DNA of 64,000 bases from Phoronis australis (Eukaryota > Phoronida > Phoronidae), in NCBI GenBank assembly GCA_002633005.1, contig NMRA01000054.1, forward strand, positions 1,162,927 through 1,226,926, in the 5' to 3' direction. The translations under genes and the position numbers were made by a program. The notes beneath the pieces are model-generated. The model ran no database searches. It saw only the letters and a program-made list of their open reading frames with translations, and had not been told where the DNA came from. This document shows, one piece after another, positions 10,869 to 23,212 of this stretch (within the stretch, counting starts at the first letter, position 1; the number at the start of each line of letters is the position of its first letter).

Positions 10869-13020
10869 CGGGCATCACATTACTTTGACTAAACGTGATC
10901 CTAAAACTTGTGATGCAACGGCGGATACCCATCTTGGATCTTTGGCCTGCCGGGCACCAAAACGCAATGCATAGCATGGTATACCAAATCTGTACTTGTG
11001 AATCTTCGATACCGCTCCCTCAGACTCAGACGTTTGGACTTCATTGCTAGTCGAGATTGTTTTCCTTGATACACATGAACAAGTGAAGGCAGCAAACCGT
11101 CCAGTTTGCACCGAATTTGCCTTCCATTTAAAAGTTCGCATGGAGAATACCCACAATCTAGATGCTGCAAGAAACATCCTTGTAAAGCACTCTTTGGTGT
11201 TACTGAAGATTTTCGCAAAGATTGTTTGAAAGTTTAAACTAGGCGTTCTGCTGCACCGTTTGTAGCAGGATGATGAGGAGCACCTGTGAGATGTACAATA
11301 CTTCGTTCCTGACACCAATGCTGGAATTCTTCCGATTTAAAACTTGCTGCGTTATCAGTCATCAACGTAAAAGGATAACCAAAATGCGCGAACTCTTTTC
11401 AAGCAATTCTGTTGTTGTTTTCGTTGACAAAGAATTTGTTGGGTGTATACAGGGGTACTTTGAAAAATGCATCTATCATGACTAACCAATTGGTCCCAAA
11501 ATTGATGTCATGATCAACGTGAACACGAATCCATGGCTTTTCTGGTAACATCCACGGACGAATAGCCGATTTTGGTGGTTTGTTCTGGTGTTCACCACAA
11601 ATAGTACAATGAGCACAAGTTCTTCGGTATCTTTGTCAATGTGAGGCCAATAAACTACAGTTCGTGCAAGTTGCTTCATTCTTTGCATCCTAAAAGGCCC
11701 AATATGAAGCAAATCCGACACTTGTTTTCGCAATCTTTTTGGAATAACTATTCGTGCACCATGAAATAGACAACCGCTTTGTGTTGTCAGTGTTTCACCT
11801 AATTTTCTATAGTATTTCAATGCCTCGTGTCCATCCTTCTTTGATGTACTGCATTGCCATTGAAATTTTAGAATCTTTTAAGAATTACATAGTGAGGAAT
11901 TTGGATTTAACAGGATTCAATTGGAGTCTTATCTGTTTAACAGAACAAACAACATTCACGCCTGCTTGCTCTTCTTCCCTGTCAAATTGCGGATCTTTAC
12001 CACATGGTAAACGACTCAATGCATCTGCATTTGAATGATCAGAGGTCTTCCAATATTCTATTGAATATTCATACTGCCATTGCAGGAACTCCTTTTGGTG
12101 GTGCGAAAATAGAAACTAAAGGTTTGTGGTCAATAACCAAAATAAATCGTCGTCCGTAAATAATGATGAAATTTCTTTAGCGTGAAAATGATTGCAAGAG
12201 CCTCCTGCTGAATTTGACTGTATTTTCTTCGCGTGTCTGTGAGAGACTTTGAAACATTAGCAATCGGTAGTTCACTTCCATCTAGATAGCGATGAAAAAC
12301 AAAAGCTCTAATCCCAACATTAGAAGTATCTCAAGCAATTACCAATTGTTTTGCCGGGCCAAACTGAACAGGAACTGCGTCTATACATAGGATTTATTTT
12401 AAACTTTGAAGAAATGAATTCTCCTCAGAATCCCATCTCCAAGGCATATCTTTACGTGTTAGACGGTTCAGAGGATCAGTTAAAGTAGCTAAATTCGGAA
12501 TGAATTTTCCATAGAACTGTAACGACCCAAGAAAAGAACGCAGATGGGAAACATCCGATGGTGCTGGCGTCTTTAAAATAACATCTACCTTATTTCCCTT
12601 TCTAATGCCTTCATGAGAAAGCATTTGACCAAGACATTCTACAGTCTTTTGGTCAAAAAGGCATTTATCCAAACGACATCTCATGCCATTATCTTGCAAG
12701 CGTTGAAGTAAACGCCGCAAGTTTTGTAGATGTCTTTCAGAATTGCGACCGCTCACTAAAATATCTCCTAAGTTGTCCCACCACGCCATGTAAATCAGTA
12801 GTCAATTTGCCCATAATATCCTGGAAATAACCAGGGGCTGAGCTAATGCCAAATGGCAACCTCTTTTGTAGAAGAACTCCACGATGTGTGAATAGTGCCA
12901 GACGTCTTTGACATTCCGGTGTTAATTTAATCTGATTATATGCATCAGCTAAATCTATTTTTCATGAAACAAAAATAGCCACTGAGCTTTCGCATTAGAT
13001 CTTCCGGCAGGGGTAGCGGA
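10869..13020 (-). mobile_element. Decayed Ty3/Gypsy retrotransposon (pol), antisense in the intron
   Basis: Read on the minus strand from about 13020 down, pol segments appear in the expected order. They are reverse transcriptase (KIDLADAYNQIKLTPECQRR near 12950, RLPFGISSAPGYFQDIM, then the region of the YxDD box at 12394-12789, followed by FLGSLQFYGKFIPNL), RNase H (about 12350-12060, with RKYSQIQQEALAIIF), the integrase zinc-binding segment (11820-11620), the integrase core (about 11560-11230, with HVDHDINFGTNW and LTGAPHHPATNGAAERL) and a C-terminal tail to about 10870. The frame changes several times and includes in-frame stops, and the YxDD box region is disturbed. No LTRs were recognised. 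It is a dead intronic copy opposite to the host gene. Confidence 0.88.
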
Positions 13021-13554
13021 TGACGGTGAGTTTAAAGTCGAGGCCTTATCGATACTGAAGAATCTCCACATACTCTTAACTTCCGTTTACTTTGTCCAGG
13101 AAGCGATGCTTTTCTTATAGGGACAACATGTGTTCCGTACTCGTTGAATTGTGTTGTCTACCTTTCTTTTCAATAGGACTAAAGAGACATGAATACAAGA
13201 CAGAATAAAATTTCTAAGCTCACCAAAAATGTTAATTCCCTGCATACGGTGGCGAAAAGGTGACAAGTCTTTTGATGTGTGCTCTGTCAGATAAAACCCA
13301 AAAAGAAGTTTTCTGCGCCCCCTTCAGTAGCGAAAATATTAGCACCATCTACAGGAAATGACTCACAAGTGTATCTGGACTTTACTATTGGGTAGGGAGG
13401 CATACGACATAACTTTGTCCGAAGGTAGGGTAGAATTTCACCCCTCTCTGATCATGACTTGTTTCACTTCTTTGGTGGTCAATTTACGACCCCCGTGTCC
13501 TCGCCTAATACGCCTATGGTTCCGATGTATCCGATGTAATTTTTTCACTTTCAG

Positions 13555-13776
13555 ATGACTGCAAAAGCAGTAACGCACAAAATGCTTATTCTGGTACTGC
13601 ACGACGGACAAGCCAGGGCGGAAAACCGTGCGTTGATTGGTATTACGGGATTACCAAGTTCCGTGAGCTTCCCGAAAACTTCTGTCGCAACCCGGACGGC
13701 AGGTCCTCCGGACCTTGGTGTTTTTCGAAGAAGGGCGGAGAGGAATGGTTGCCTTGTAACATTGCAAAATGTGGAA
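13555..13776 (+). CDS. Exon: kringle domain
   Basis: The 222-base, phase 1-1 exon has acceptor TTTTTTCACTTTCAG and donor A|GTAAGT at 13777. It encodes a 74-residue kringle with all six cysteines in order (DCKSSN, KPCVDW, NFCRNPDG, GPWCFSKK, LPCNIAKC), plus the AYSGT and TSQGG turns and the conserved NPDG-GPWC core. In lysine-binding kringles of the plasminogen type two acidic residues flank this loop. Here the first Asp (NPDG) is kept and the second is replaced by Arg/Ser, so classical lysine binding is doubtful. The exon lies between the N-half (9163) and C-half (18862) exons of fucolectin domain 1 and is in frame with both, so it could be skipped without a frameshift. Confidence 0.93.
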
Positions 13777-13834
13777 GTAAGTGGGTTTCTTTCCTTGTCG
13801 AAGCACGTTTTGATATTACAATTTTTAGTACATT

Positions 13835-14460
13835 TATTCCCGATAACTCAAAGCGTTCTTTTCTCGCATGGCTACCTCTTCTAAACCGGGCTGCGGGATG
13901 GAGACCGGCAAAGTGGGGAGGTAGAAATCTATTACATGAAGTTCTGCAAGATATAGGTTGAAATAATATCCAGTCCTTTCTGTTAACACCTTTTTCTGTT
14001 GACTGTCATGGTTTAAGATCAACAATTCTTTCTTGATGTTGTATTTTCATACATTTTGATTTTTTCAGTACTTTGTATCGTCACATGAGTTTATTCTGCT
14101 GTGAAAAGAAAGAAAAGTAGACAAAAGATGTCCACTTTTATTTGTTGTTTCCGTAAGAGTTGAAATCTAGAGATAAGCACTTTTTTCGTTCAAGCCCAAG
14201 GGGGAGCTTCAGATACCGACAGAATACTCATCAGATAATTATTTGATAGGCATCACGATGTACAGTCTCTAAAAATGCCAGTTACACATATTTGAGAAAC
14301 AACAAGGTCAATAGATTTAATTATTGTATCCTGCACCATCTTTGCGTATCACAAACTTTCACCATAGCATCTCATTACTACACATCACCTTACTCTGTAG
14401 CAAGGATTGCTGTTGTGTAAAGAAAGTCCTACCTGCAAATGTTTGAATGCAGGCATAAGG
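13835..14460. repeat. Block R1: intron segment duplicated at 38.25 and 46.69 kb
   Basis: The left part (about 13850-14225) matches 38250-38605, with shared words TCTATTACATGAAGTT, CACAATTCTTTCTTG-like, ATCGTCACATGAG, TATTCTGCTGTG and GAAAGAAAAGTAGA, ending GGGAGCTTCAGAT. The right part (about 14222-14460) matches 46698-46915, sharing TCTAAAAATGCCAGTTA, CACATATTTG-like and CACCATA. Together the two distant pieces reproduce R1 in order. R1 lies in the intron that splits fucolectin domain 1, and the matching pieces lie in the intron that splits fucolectin domain 2. Confidence 0.72.
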
Positions 14461-14800
14461 GCCATTACGTTTCATACAAGGGTTGTACTTCGGGAGCAAG
14501 TTTTCGGTTATACAGAATTGGTTAAACGCACGACACTTTTCATTGCTCACAGTCTTTATTCCGTTACGTTCATACCTTCGGAACATAACTCTTCTCTCAA
14601 CTGAACATAGATTAAGTAACTGACCTAGCGACATAATTAAAAGACTCACGATATTTCGAAACATACTTGTTTCATTCTCAAGTGAAGATAAAATGACGCA
14701 GTAATGCCACCGCAGAGCATAAGCTGATGACACACACAGTGAGACACGGCGGGTGTGGAACACTGCAAAGAATGAGTAATGAACGGGGGTAACAGGAAAG

Positions 14801-15445
14801 TCACGCAAACAAGTGTAACGTGCGGCGCGACCCTGTTTGCTGCTCATTCAAAACAGGCTTCTTAAAAGCAATTAAAAGGGACTTTAATACTTTCAATCGC
14901 AGTACATCGTGCTCCACGTAGCGAATTGACGTGTTTTCCACAATTTCTTGACGGGTGATTTTACGTTCGTGACATTGCAGAAAATGATCTTGGATGGCGC
15001 CATTTTGAAGATGCATAGATAACCGACGGGAAAGATTGCAAACCGTTTGACCAATGTAACATTGTTTGACGTTTGAACGAAGACATTCGTTCATAGGGCA
15101 CACAAACTCATAAACAACACTACACTGTGCAACGGGGTGGACTTTCGCTTTAGAAATGTTATTTTTCATTAACAAGTTAGAGGACTTCCTATTCCGATAA
15201 ATAAATAATAACATCGAGGTAATCATCAGACTTACAAACTTTAACAATATATCTAATAATTTTCTTAATGGCGTGATCGTCCTGGAGGTAATTATTAGAC
15301 ATGACATTTTTGTAAAATATCTTTTTGGTCACGCCGGTCCGACGTGCAGGGACCTCATAGCTAATTCTGTCCACAAAAGCATTGGTGTACCCATTATTCA
15401 CCAGTGTTTGTAGATCGCATAAGACAAGCTGGTTGATAATCGTGC
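14801..15445 (-). mobile_element. Penelope-like retroelement fragment with GIY-YIG endonuclease
   Basis: On the minus strand, the end of a reverse transcriptase region (about 15430-15190) passes, by one frame change near 15200, into a C-terminal GIY-YIG endonuclease (15160-14801). The endonuclease shows VVYEFVCPMNEC, then QCYIGQTVCNLSRRLSMHLQ, a His-containing DHFLQCHERK segment and the downstream acidic IVENTSIRYVEHD. The CxxxC-like pair, the tyrosines of the GIY-YIG core and the Arg in LSRRLSMH fit Penelope-like elements, in which this nuclease nicks the target for primed reverse transcription. The 3' flank down to about 14470 includes TTCACTTGAGAATGAAACAAG-type sequence common after such ORFs. 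It is 5'-truncated and abuts a TTAA-element piece, possibly inserted into block R1. Confidence 0.85.
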
Positions 15446-15464
15446 CAGTCCCGGCGGCTGCGAC

Positions 15465-16028
15465 GCCGGGGCCTGATCGGGTTCCGAGCCACTGGCTGGG
15501 ATAACGAGTCAGTCCGGCCGCGACAGGCCTGATCGGGTTCCGAGCCACTGGCCGGGATAACAAGCGTTTTGTGTGCTTAGAACTAAAAAAATCAATATAA
15601 ACAACACAGATGTAGGTTCTCCTGTCTGTATTTCACGGAAGAACACTTCGAATTTATCTCCGAACAGACCCCAAACTCCTGCTACGGACCTGGGTAAATT
15701 GGCCTGCCGAACTTTGTAGGCTACGGATACCAGTAAATCCGTAACAACGAAATGAAACAACACGTTTTTATAAGAACTCTGTGTATTTTAAGGGTTTTAC
15801 ATCGAAGTTTGATGATTTATTGGTGTTAAACGATGAATTCAAGCGAGAAGCTGACACCAGTAACCCGTGGTGTGAACTACTCACTGAAACCAATAACGTC
15901 ATTGGATAATTTCAACACCTCCGTCTGCCGTCAGGTGTCAGGTAACGCAACCGAACGTGCCGTTCTCGAGTAGAACTACTCGATCTAAATTGATACAAAA
16001 TAGGTTGTTTTTTGGGTGGTATTCTCCT
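15465..16028 (-). mobile_element. TTAA-type DNA transposon piece K2
   Basis: It ends at GGGTGGTATTCTCCT followed by TTAA (16029-16032). It is the reverse complement of the first about 560 bases of element K1 (29650 onward), including the TCCGTCTGCCGTCAGGTGTC block, the GGTGTTAAACGATGAATTCA-like block and a TCGGGTTCCGAGCCACTGGC motif. That motif appears twice here (about 15475 and 15531). The other end is missing and abuts the Penelope-like element. Confidence 0.72.
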
Positions 16029-16035
16029 TTAACAG

Positions 16036-16113
16036 AAGTCGACCCCACACCCCGCGACCCACAGCCCCCACGACCCACAGCCCCCACGACCCACAACCCC
16101 CTCGACCCGCTAC
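16036..16113. repeat. C-rich minisatellite (CCCACGACCCACAGC)n
   Basis: About five degenerate copies of a 16-base CCCC-ACGACCCACAGC unit, immediately outside the TTAA end of K2. The complementary strand is G-rich (GGGTCGTGGGGGC), so quadruplex-type folding is possible. Related G-rich arrays are at 16731-16853, 60246-60318 and 61255-61354. Confidence 0.85.
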
Positions 16114-16730
16114 CAGACGACCAGTGGCATTTGCGCTTTTTACACATTTCATAATCATATTACGTCAGTGAATGACTTTATCACGCGAATCTTCTATGGA
16201 TCAAGTCTGGTGGTTAAAAATATAATGTGGCGTGAGACCGTGATCAGAAATATACGATTATGAGCGTGCTTCTGATTGTTGTCTCGGAAATAGTTCCACG
16301 AGTGGAAACCAATGGCCTTGTTCCACTAAAATTTCGAATACGTACATAATTTCACGTTTTTATTATTTGCTAACTGTTGTGTACTCGTTTACAGTATACT
16401 GCATTCAACATTGAGATACGTTTATATTTAACTGTTTTTTCAAACCCTGTTTACTGCACGTCGGTTCCACGCACTCTTCCAAAAAGCTTGATTTTGCCAT
16501 TCACAAAGAGCAGACGATACGATTACATTCTACCGGGAACGACATTTGTAACGTTGGTAGGTCTTTGATTTCCTGGCGCCGTTTTTTTCGTTTTTGGCTT
16601 TCAGACTTCCCGAATCGACTCTCTTAATTGCAGAAAACAGAGAAATGCCAGCCGAGCTCACGGCCCGACTGGTTGGTCCTGCAAGTCAGCGCTTGTTCTA
16701 TGTTCAGATAGAGTCGAACTTGTGTAGAGT

Positions 16731-16853
16731 GGGTCAAGGGCGCTGTGGGTCGTGTGTTGAGGGCGCTGTAGGTCGTGCGTCAATGGGTCGTGAGTCCTGG
16801 GTATCGGGGGTCGTGGGGATCGTAAGGTGTGGGGGTCGAAAGGGTCAAGGGGG
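16731..16853. repeat. G-rich minisatellite (GTGGGTCGTG..)n
   Basis: Degenerate units such as GGGCGCTGTGGGTCGTG, GGGTCGTGAGTCCTGG and GGGGGTCGTGGGGATCG lie on the + strand. It is inverted relative to the C-rich array at 16036-16113, about 0.6 kb away. It creates open frames on both strands that I regard as artefacts. Confidence 0.8.
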
Positions 16854-18861
16854 GTTTCAAAATAACCCAGTACTACCATATTACTGTCGGCAGTATGTCA
16901 CGGTGTATTCAGTGGTCGTATTCACCCCAATGTGGGACAATTATAGGATATCCCATGTACATGGGAATACTACTTCCATATCCTATCGAGAATTCATTTC
17001 ATCTGGGAATGTCCCAACGAGACCGAAGAAGTCCAGATAGGATATCGCAGTATTCTTCATATGTATGTTGGATAATCTATTTATCCCATATATTTGGATT
17101 TATTTGCATCATCGTGGCAATACCTTGTTGCCGTGTGATCCGGTTTGTTGTTATATGACGTCATATGTATGCCAAGCACGGTTCCAAAACTGGTTAAGCT
17201 GCAACACAGTCTGTGAAAGTGTTGAATTTACCAGTACAGTTTTATTTCGTAATTAATTGATCGGAATTTTCTTGATTGTGAAATATACAAGTTAAAACAC
17301 TGAACCATTCAATTACGTCAAAAGTTTGTCGGAAACTTAGAAACAATCCATCCGGGAATATAAAAGTTGAAACATTCCCTGAACTGAGTTGTTTGCAACA
17401 GCTTGTGGTTTTAGCTTCGGTGAATTTCTTAGTTTTTTGGTCTTTTTTCATGTCTTAGCTCCTGGACTGTACATTGTAATAGAAGCATTTCCCTGGGTTG
17501 ATCACAGCATTGGAAAATAACTGTGGAAATCGTGCTGATTCGCAGACCTTGAGCTAAGGACTATCGCAAAGCAGACAAAGTTTTACGCCACGGCCGGCAG
17601 CCGAAAGTTGAACGCTTGGAGCAGATGATTGCCTCAATAAAAAAGCACACACTCGTTATTAGGTCTTGATTTTCTGTACAGACCTTAGATCTCAGGATAG
17701 ATATACTGTATGCATCCGGAATGAAAACTTTTTGTTTGGATTTGAAAAAGATGTTGACAGATTTTACTAGCCGGTGACCTTACATAGTTTGACCTAGTTA
17801 TATGTATGATGACCCAGATTGAAACTTCAGCGAGGCCCCAAAACAGCCGCATGATCACCGTGCGTCGTAATTTTCATCGGTAAATCTTTTCTGCTTTGAG
17901 AGGAATAAAACTGCTTTTTCAGGAGCGATGACTTGAATTAATGATTAAGATAACCCAATTGATTGAGCCCAATAAAATTTGGCGTTGTACACGCGGATTT
18001 ACTCCACCAGCAGACTGCACACCAACCGTGAAATACGGCTTCTACCGTTGAATACGGCTTCTGTCGTGATATACGGATTGGCTCTACTTTCCCCCTTACA
18101 TCACAGTTGAATACGTCACATATACATTGGCCATATTTTCATATATATGGGAAAAATATAAATACACATGCAAAAATACACATATGTATATCTATATCCA
18201 AATAAGGAATATTTCGTAAAAGTTTTGTCGTTTAGTTCAATTAATGTTACAGCCAAAAGTGGTATCATACAGCGATTGTCTTCACCTGTCACATGACAAC
18301 CTAGCCAACATTATGTTGTTGTCTACACCAAATTGTTTCCAGGCGGGGGAATTTTATCCCTGTCATCGTTAAACACTAATGAGATCTGATTTATTGTTGT
18401 AATCAGCAATATATTTCTATTGTGTAGGTTCTTAAATTAAGTACCGGTACATCTGCTTTATTGAAAAAGTGGTGGCAATGGAGTGATTTCCACTTAATAA
18501 ACGCTGGACGAAGGATGTGGTATCGGGTTGTCTGTGAATGATAGGGAAAAACAATGAATTTATGTAGTGATACTCTCATGAAATCTCAAAACTTTTAATT
18601 TTTGAGAATTAGGAATGCACCACATAACCCTCAGGCATGTCCTCGAGAAAAAGCGCAGCATTTTAAATCGATGTTGTTGGTTCTTTCGTTGTGTTATTAG
18701 CGATACGATTCTCATACATTAAATTTTCTATTTCTATTGCCATTTTAGGAGTCCAAAAGTTTATTGTAGCAAAGATACTCGCATCCTTTACTCCTCTCGG
18801 CTCATGTTCAATACATTTGACGAAATGCGTCGGGATAATTTCGTGCAATAATTCTTTTCAG
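16854..18861. other. Intron stretch without recognised features
   Basis: This is the remainder of the intron between the kringle and FTP C-half exons. It is AT-rich and includes a TATATATGGGAAAAATATAAATA patch near 18145. A duplicated short motif, GAAATACGGCTTCTACCGTTG-like, occurs at about 18029-18055. No exon was recognised. Confidence 0.5.
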
Positions 18862-19071
18862 AAACCGACGATGCCAACCAATTCAGTCTCATTCTCGGAG
18901 GCGTGAAGCTCTGGTGGAGGTGTAATGATTACAAAACATCAGAACCTCCGTACCTCAAGACGCTATCAATCGACTGCAATTCCTTAATGCTTGCAAGGCA
19001 TGTTAAAATTCAATCAAGGAGCCAATCAAAGTTTTTGCGCTTCTGTGAAGTTGATGTGAGAGCCGTTCATG
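18862..19071 (+). CDS. Exon: fucolectin-type F5/8C domain 1, C-terminal half
   Basis: The 210-base, phase 1-1 exon has acceptor AATAATTCTTTTCAG and donor G|GTAATT at 19072. It is read as TDDANQFSLILGG, then VKLWWRCNDYKTSEPPYLKT, LSIDCNSLMLARHVKIQSRS and LRFCEVDVRAVH. This is the back half of an FTP domain: the W..C strand, the C that closes the second strand, the R-x-VKIQ strand and the terminal LxxCEVxV strand. It corresponds position for position to the exon at 48735-48932. It was not apparent as a long open frame because it has no internal ATG near its start. It joins in frame with the kringle exon, and equally well with the N-half exon if the kringle were skipped. Confidence 0.87.
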
Positions 19072-19892
19072 GTAATTAACCTACGTGTTGTTAAGTTTGC
19101 ACTGTGTTAAGATGTTTCAATAGTTTGAGTGATAATGCGAATGTCGAACAGTTCTGTGTACCGTTGGTGGAAGGTACCAATGCCATCCCCTCATCAGCCC
19201 TAATTAAACAACCCCCCTGCTCGTTACAAACGTTGCGCTGTCCTTAACCGCAACGACAAGGGTAACATATCTTGTGTGGAAAATGTAACCTCGTACATAA
19301 GCCATCGCAAAAGCGTGGGTCATTATGCACGTGAAATGAAAGCTTATGACCAAAATAGCGCAACGCCGTAGGATACTTTTCATGGGTCTGGCGTGTTTTG
19401 ATAAAACCTATAGTTCTTTTTCAATTTCAATAATTTTGAATTACGTGAATTTTAGTTCTTTTCGAAATGTTAAAGCTTACCCTGATTTCGAAAAGACAAC
19501 TTGCAATCCTTTGTCGTCACATAATCTATGAGCCTTCTAGTGTTTTGTGCCGCGCCTCGGTACTTGCAAATTTTCTGTGATATTCTATGTTTTCTGCAAT
19601 CTAAATTGGTACTTAAGTGAGCAAGACCTTAATATGTTTTTGAAATCCTCTAACTCTATCCCTGGAAAGCCATCTTCGATCTCTAGCTGGTGAGATTGCG
19701 CAAGCATAGGTGGAATTCGTTTGCACTCATTTGTTGCGTGTTTGTTCTACGTATGGAACTTATTATCACTGAAACTTTTCGCAACTTCGGGGTTTTTCAA
19801 CCGAATTTGCACAAAAGTCATATCACAAGAAAGCCCTTTTTCAGTTACTGATGGTCTAGGATTTTCCCAGAAGCTGATAATAAACAGTTTAA
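19072..19892. other. Intron, no feature recognised
   Basis: This is the start of the large intron between fucolectin modules 1 and 2. I see no gene, and it ends at the TTAA flank of element K3. Confidence 0.5.
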
Positions 19893-22796
19893 AGGAGAAT
19901 ACCACCCGATTTAATTATTTTTTTGCCGTCTTAATCGGTCTATATCCACATCGCCTCGCATACGGTCGACCTTACATTGCCAAGAGGTGTCGCGTTAACC
20001 TGTGAGGAAGGTGAGAAACGACGCTAGCGACGTCAGCGGTTCATATGCAGAGGAGTGAATGCCGCTATGTTGCGGTGCATCGTTCCCGCTTGTCCGAACT
20101 AAGCAGCTGCGAGGAAAGCGGGTAGGCCTATATCGTTTTTTTACTTCCTCTAGAGTCCGAAATGCTTAGGAAGTGGCTCATGGTAGTGAAGAATGAAATG
20201 TACGCAGTAAATAGCAAGTATGAGACCGTGAAACATCTCCGTGTCTGTGGCCTGCAGACGTCGACAGCCGTGCCTTACGAATGCCGGCTTACCAAATAAC
20301 TCCATACGTTCCGTTGTCTGAGCTTGTTCACGGCGCCTCTCTAGTATTTCTTCATCACAGTATTCCTGTTCGAATTGATAGCCTGTAAAACTTATCGATC
20401 CACCTGCGAAGTCGGGACTGATGAGCTCTACCTCGTCCTAAGTCGGCTCGGGGATTGCGAGTTGCCATGTTGGCGTTTATTACAGCTGAGTGAGCGTTCT
20501 GTTTCAAAATGAATTATTCTCACCCTAACGTAGAAAATATATCTGAAACTAAATAAGGCGATCCAGATCCTCCCAAGGATACTATTGTTTCGTGAAATGA
20601 AGAATATAAATCGGTAAATAAAACAACAAGAATGGATCAACTGAAATTTGAAATTTTCGGAGGTAACAACTTCCTTTATCAACAAAAACAGAAATAAAGT
20701 AAAATCAAACACGAAATGACAATTGACATATAAGATATGGTGTAATGAAAATGATACATTTTTGCGTAAAAAATTCAATGACATATTTTAAGTTTTTATG
20801 TTCAATCCATGAGGTTCTATTGTATTCAGTTTGTCTATCCAATATTGTTCTCTTTTAAGTCTGTGAGGGGTACTGGGGTGTTGGAGTTTTTCTATTATTT
20901 GTACAGAAANCATGCTCACCAACAAGGATTATTTGTGTAGCAGTCAGATATAGTTCGTATGGATACACAGACACTCCACTGTCACATTGTCTTATGGTAA
21001 ATAAGTACTGCGATTCACATTTCTCCAGGGCCACTGACTTGCACATTGTGCCATGCAGCACTGCTGGTGTGTGGAAGTGCTGTGGGAACAGAACGGAGTA
21101 ACAAAGCGTGTCTATGATACAGCTTGAAGTGGCCTTAAAATGTCACTGAACCTGGAATAAATATTGAAATATGAATAATTAAGTACTCCAGATTGGATCA
21201 AAAATGTCATCCCTGTTTTTCAAAAATATATGGTGATTGGTCTACAGTTTCATATAAAAGTAAATAATTACTATTTTCAGAAACCAAGGGTGTATATAAT
21301 GAGTATTGCATAAAACTGTCTCTTTATTTTTTATCCCTAGCCATAACAATTCTTTAAACGCATCACTTGTGTGTAAAATATACAAATTTTTTGAGACAAC
21401 TTCAAACCTTTGTTACCCATTTTCAACCCTTTTTAAATTTGATACTTTCAGCAATTTTAAACTCAGATTACAGGTTCATGGGTCTGTCAAGCATACTTCT
21501 AGCCTAGGGTTGAGGGAACCGTTTTTCTTCTAATAGAAGATATAAAGTCATTTAAAAATGATGGATAATCTTTCTGTTGTTTAAGAGTAATTACAAATCG
21601 TAAGGCACCATCAAAAATGCAATTTTCCCAAAAAAGGCAGTCATTTGAATTTATAACGACTTGCAACATTTCAAGGCATGATTTAAGACTATTCAGTCAC
21701 TGTGAATTCAGAAAATGTAATATATTTTCGTGGTTTTACAAATGATACAAGTAGCAAAACAGTTTCATGAAATCAACTTGAAGGGACTTCGTGAAGGTTA
21801 AGAATTACCTCACCATGCTCTTTTCCCCAAACATGTATTACCTGTTATTTCCACACATTCAGTTGTACCAAATATTACAACCCCCATGCCAATGCCCCCT
21901 CGGGACCTGAATAAGTAATTAACAAAATGACTTTAAAAATAGCTGTTCCTTTTCAAAGGCTTTGTCCGTTGTCTCCAATATTGAAAGTAGGCTTTGACAA
22001 CAGATCTGCACAGGATGGGAAGATCTTGTTGGTTAGCTGCAGTCAAATGCTAAAAAACAATTTTTGTCCATTCAGGGACGGTACAGAAGCGATGCATATC
22101 TCCTCTGCACGGTACAAGCCTTCAAACCTAAAAAACAAAGGTTACGTGAAAACTGACGTGATAGATTTCCATTTCAATGTGTAATAGATGTCCATAAGAC
22201 ATATGATAGGGAGTAAACAAATAGTCTAATGCAATGGATATTTATCACTCACGTACCCTTTGGCATTGGGATTGGATTGTAATCTTAACTCATTAACCTG
22301 TATCGAGTTGACAGCATAAACATTCAGCATTGATTGATGTAACTGTCACTGATAAACTTTTAGAAATCATCCCAAACAATAATAATGCTTTGATGTACGA
22401 AAAGATCCCGATTGTTACGTCAAGTATCGTATCACATATCACAGCATACAAAGATTAACCAGACTCTGGCTGGCGACTGACTGCCGCGAAATCGACATCG
22501 GCGAGTGCCTCAGTTAACAGGCATTGGTAGAATAATCATGGAATAATCGTTAAAATAATCACAAACCTTACCTTTGTATGAGGTCGTGCTTACTTCCTCT
22601 CATAGAAGCACCCCTTTTACGCAATCTCAGATTCAGTTGGCACGGCTTCAAGCCATTTCACCATGTATTTAAAGGGCTCGCGAAATCGAGGCTGTAAATC
22701 TATCACCACTAGTACACGCACGCCCTGTCGTTATTGTAGATTTTCCGAATAGCCCCATTGATACAAATTAGGTTGTTTTTTGAGTGGCATGCTCCT
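19893..22796 (-). mobile_element. TTAA-type DNA transposon K3 (2.9 kb), non-autonomous
   Basis: It is bounded by TTAA (19889-19892) plus AGGAGAATACCACCC on the left and GAGTGGCATGCTCCT plus TTAA (22797-22800) on the right, so the termini are inverted and the target duplication is TTAA. The left about 640 bases are the reverse complement of the right part of K1 (30710-31333), and the right about 45 bases match the left end of K1. In this orientation the element reads on the minus strand. The middle differs from K1 and contains an N at 20910. TTAA duplications are a property of piggyBac and Kolobok superfamilies. The AGG start does not look like the CCY start of most piggyBacs, so Kolobok-type is my weak preference. 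Confidence 0.7.
20250..20450 (-). pseudogene. Conserved reading frame inside K3 (GYQFE motif)
   Basis: On the minus strand the frame DEVELISPDFAGGSISFTGY, then QFEQEYCDEEILERRREQAQ runs without a stop. The same frame in K1 (around 30795-30960, + strand) keeps the sequence but has stops at two places. Shared coding-like conservation between two diverged copies argues that this was part of a transposon protein. The motif Gly-Tyr-Gln-Phe-Glu followed by an acidic/arginine helix is reminiscent of N-terminal segments seen in some TE-derived invertebrate proteins, but I cannot name a domain with confidence. Confidence 0.4.
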
Positions 22797-23212
22797 TTAA
22801 TTCGTAAATTACCTGCAAACATCTGGCGTAACGACGCCAGTCTTGTCGTCAAGTGGGAGCCCTTCTTCCTGGGCTGTTTCGACACCGTCTACAACAACAT
22901 CCATTTGAGTCAGCTGAGATGATCAGTATGATCACAGAACTGTACATTAGAATTTTTATTTTATTCCTAGGCTAGTTCCCTTCAACAATTTCAGGGACGT
23001 CAGAGCTTTCCTTTCTCATGTAGCGTTTTTCATTCTCCACAACCACTGCGATGTTTTTTATACTTGAATAACTTGACTAGGAGCCGTATTGACATCTATC
23101 GGATAATACGCTAACTAAATCATTGAATATCTCTCTTGGCGTTAAAGAAAACAACATTAACACAACTAAAAACACAAAAGAAAAGTAACGCGGGTATGTC
23201 TGTGGTGAAAAA

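Noticed and set aside
14359-14847. 162-codon minus-strand open frame
   Set aside because: It lies in the 3' flank of the Penelope-like element and block R1, with no motif or coding bias that I can see.
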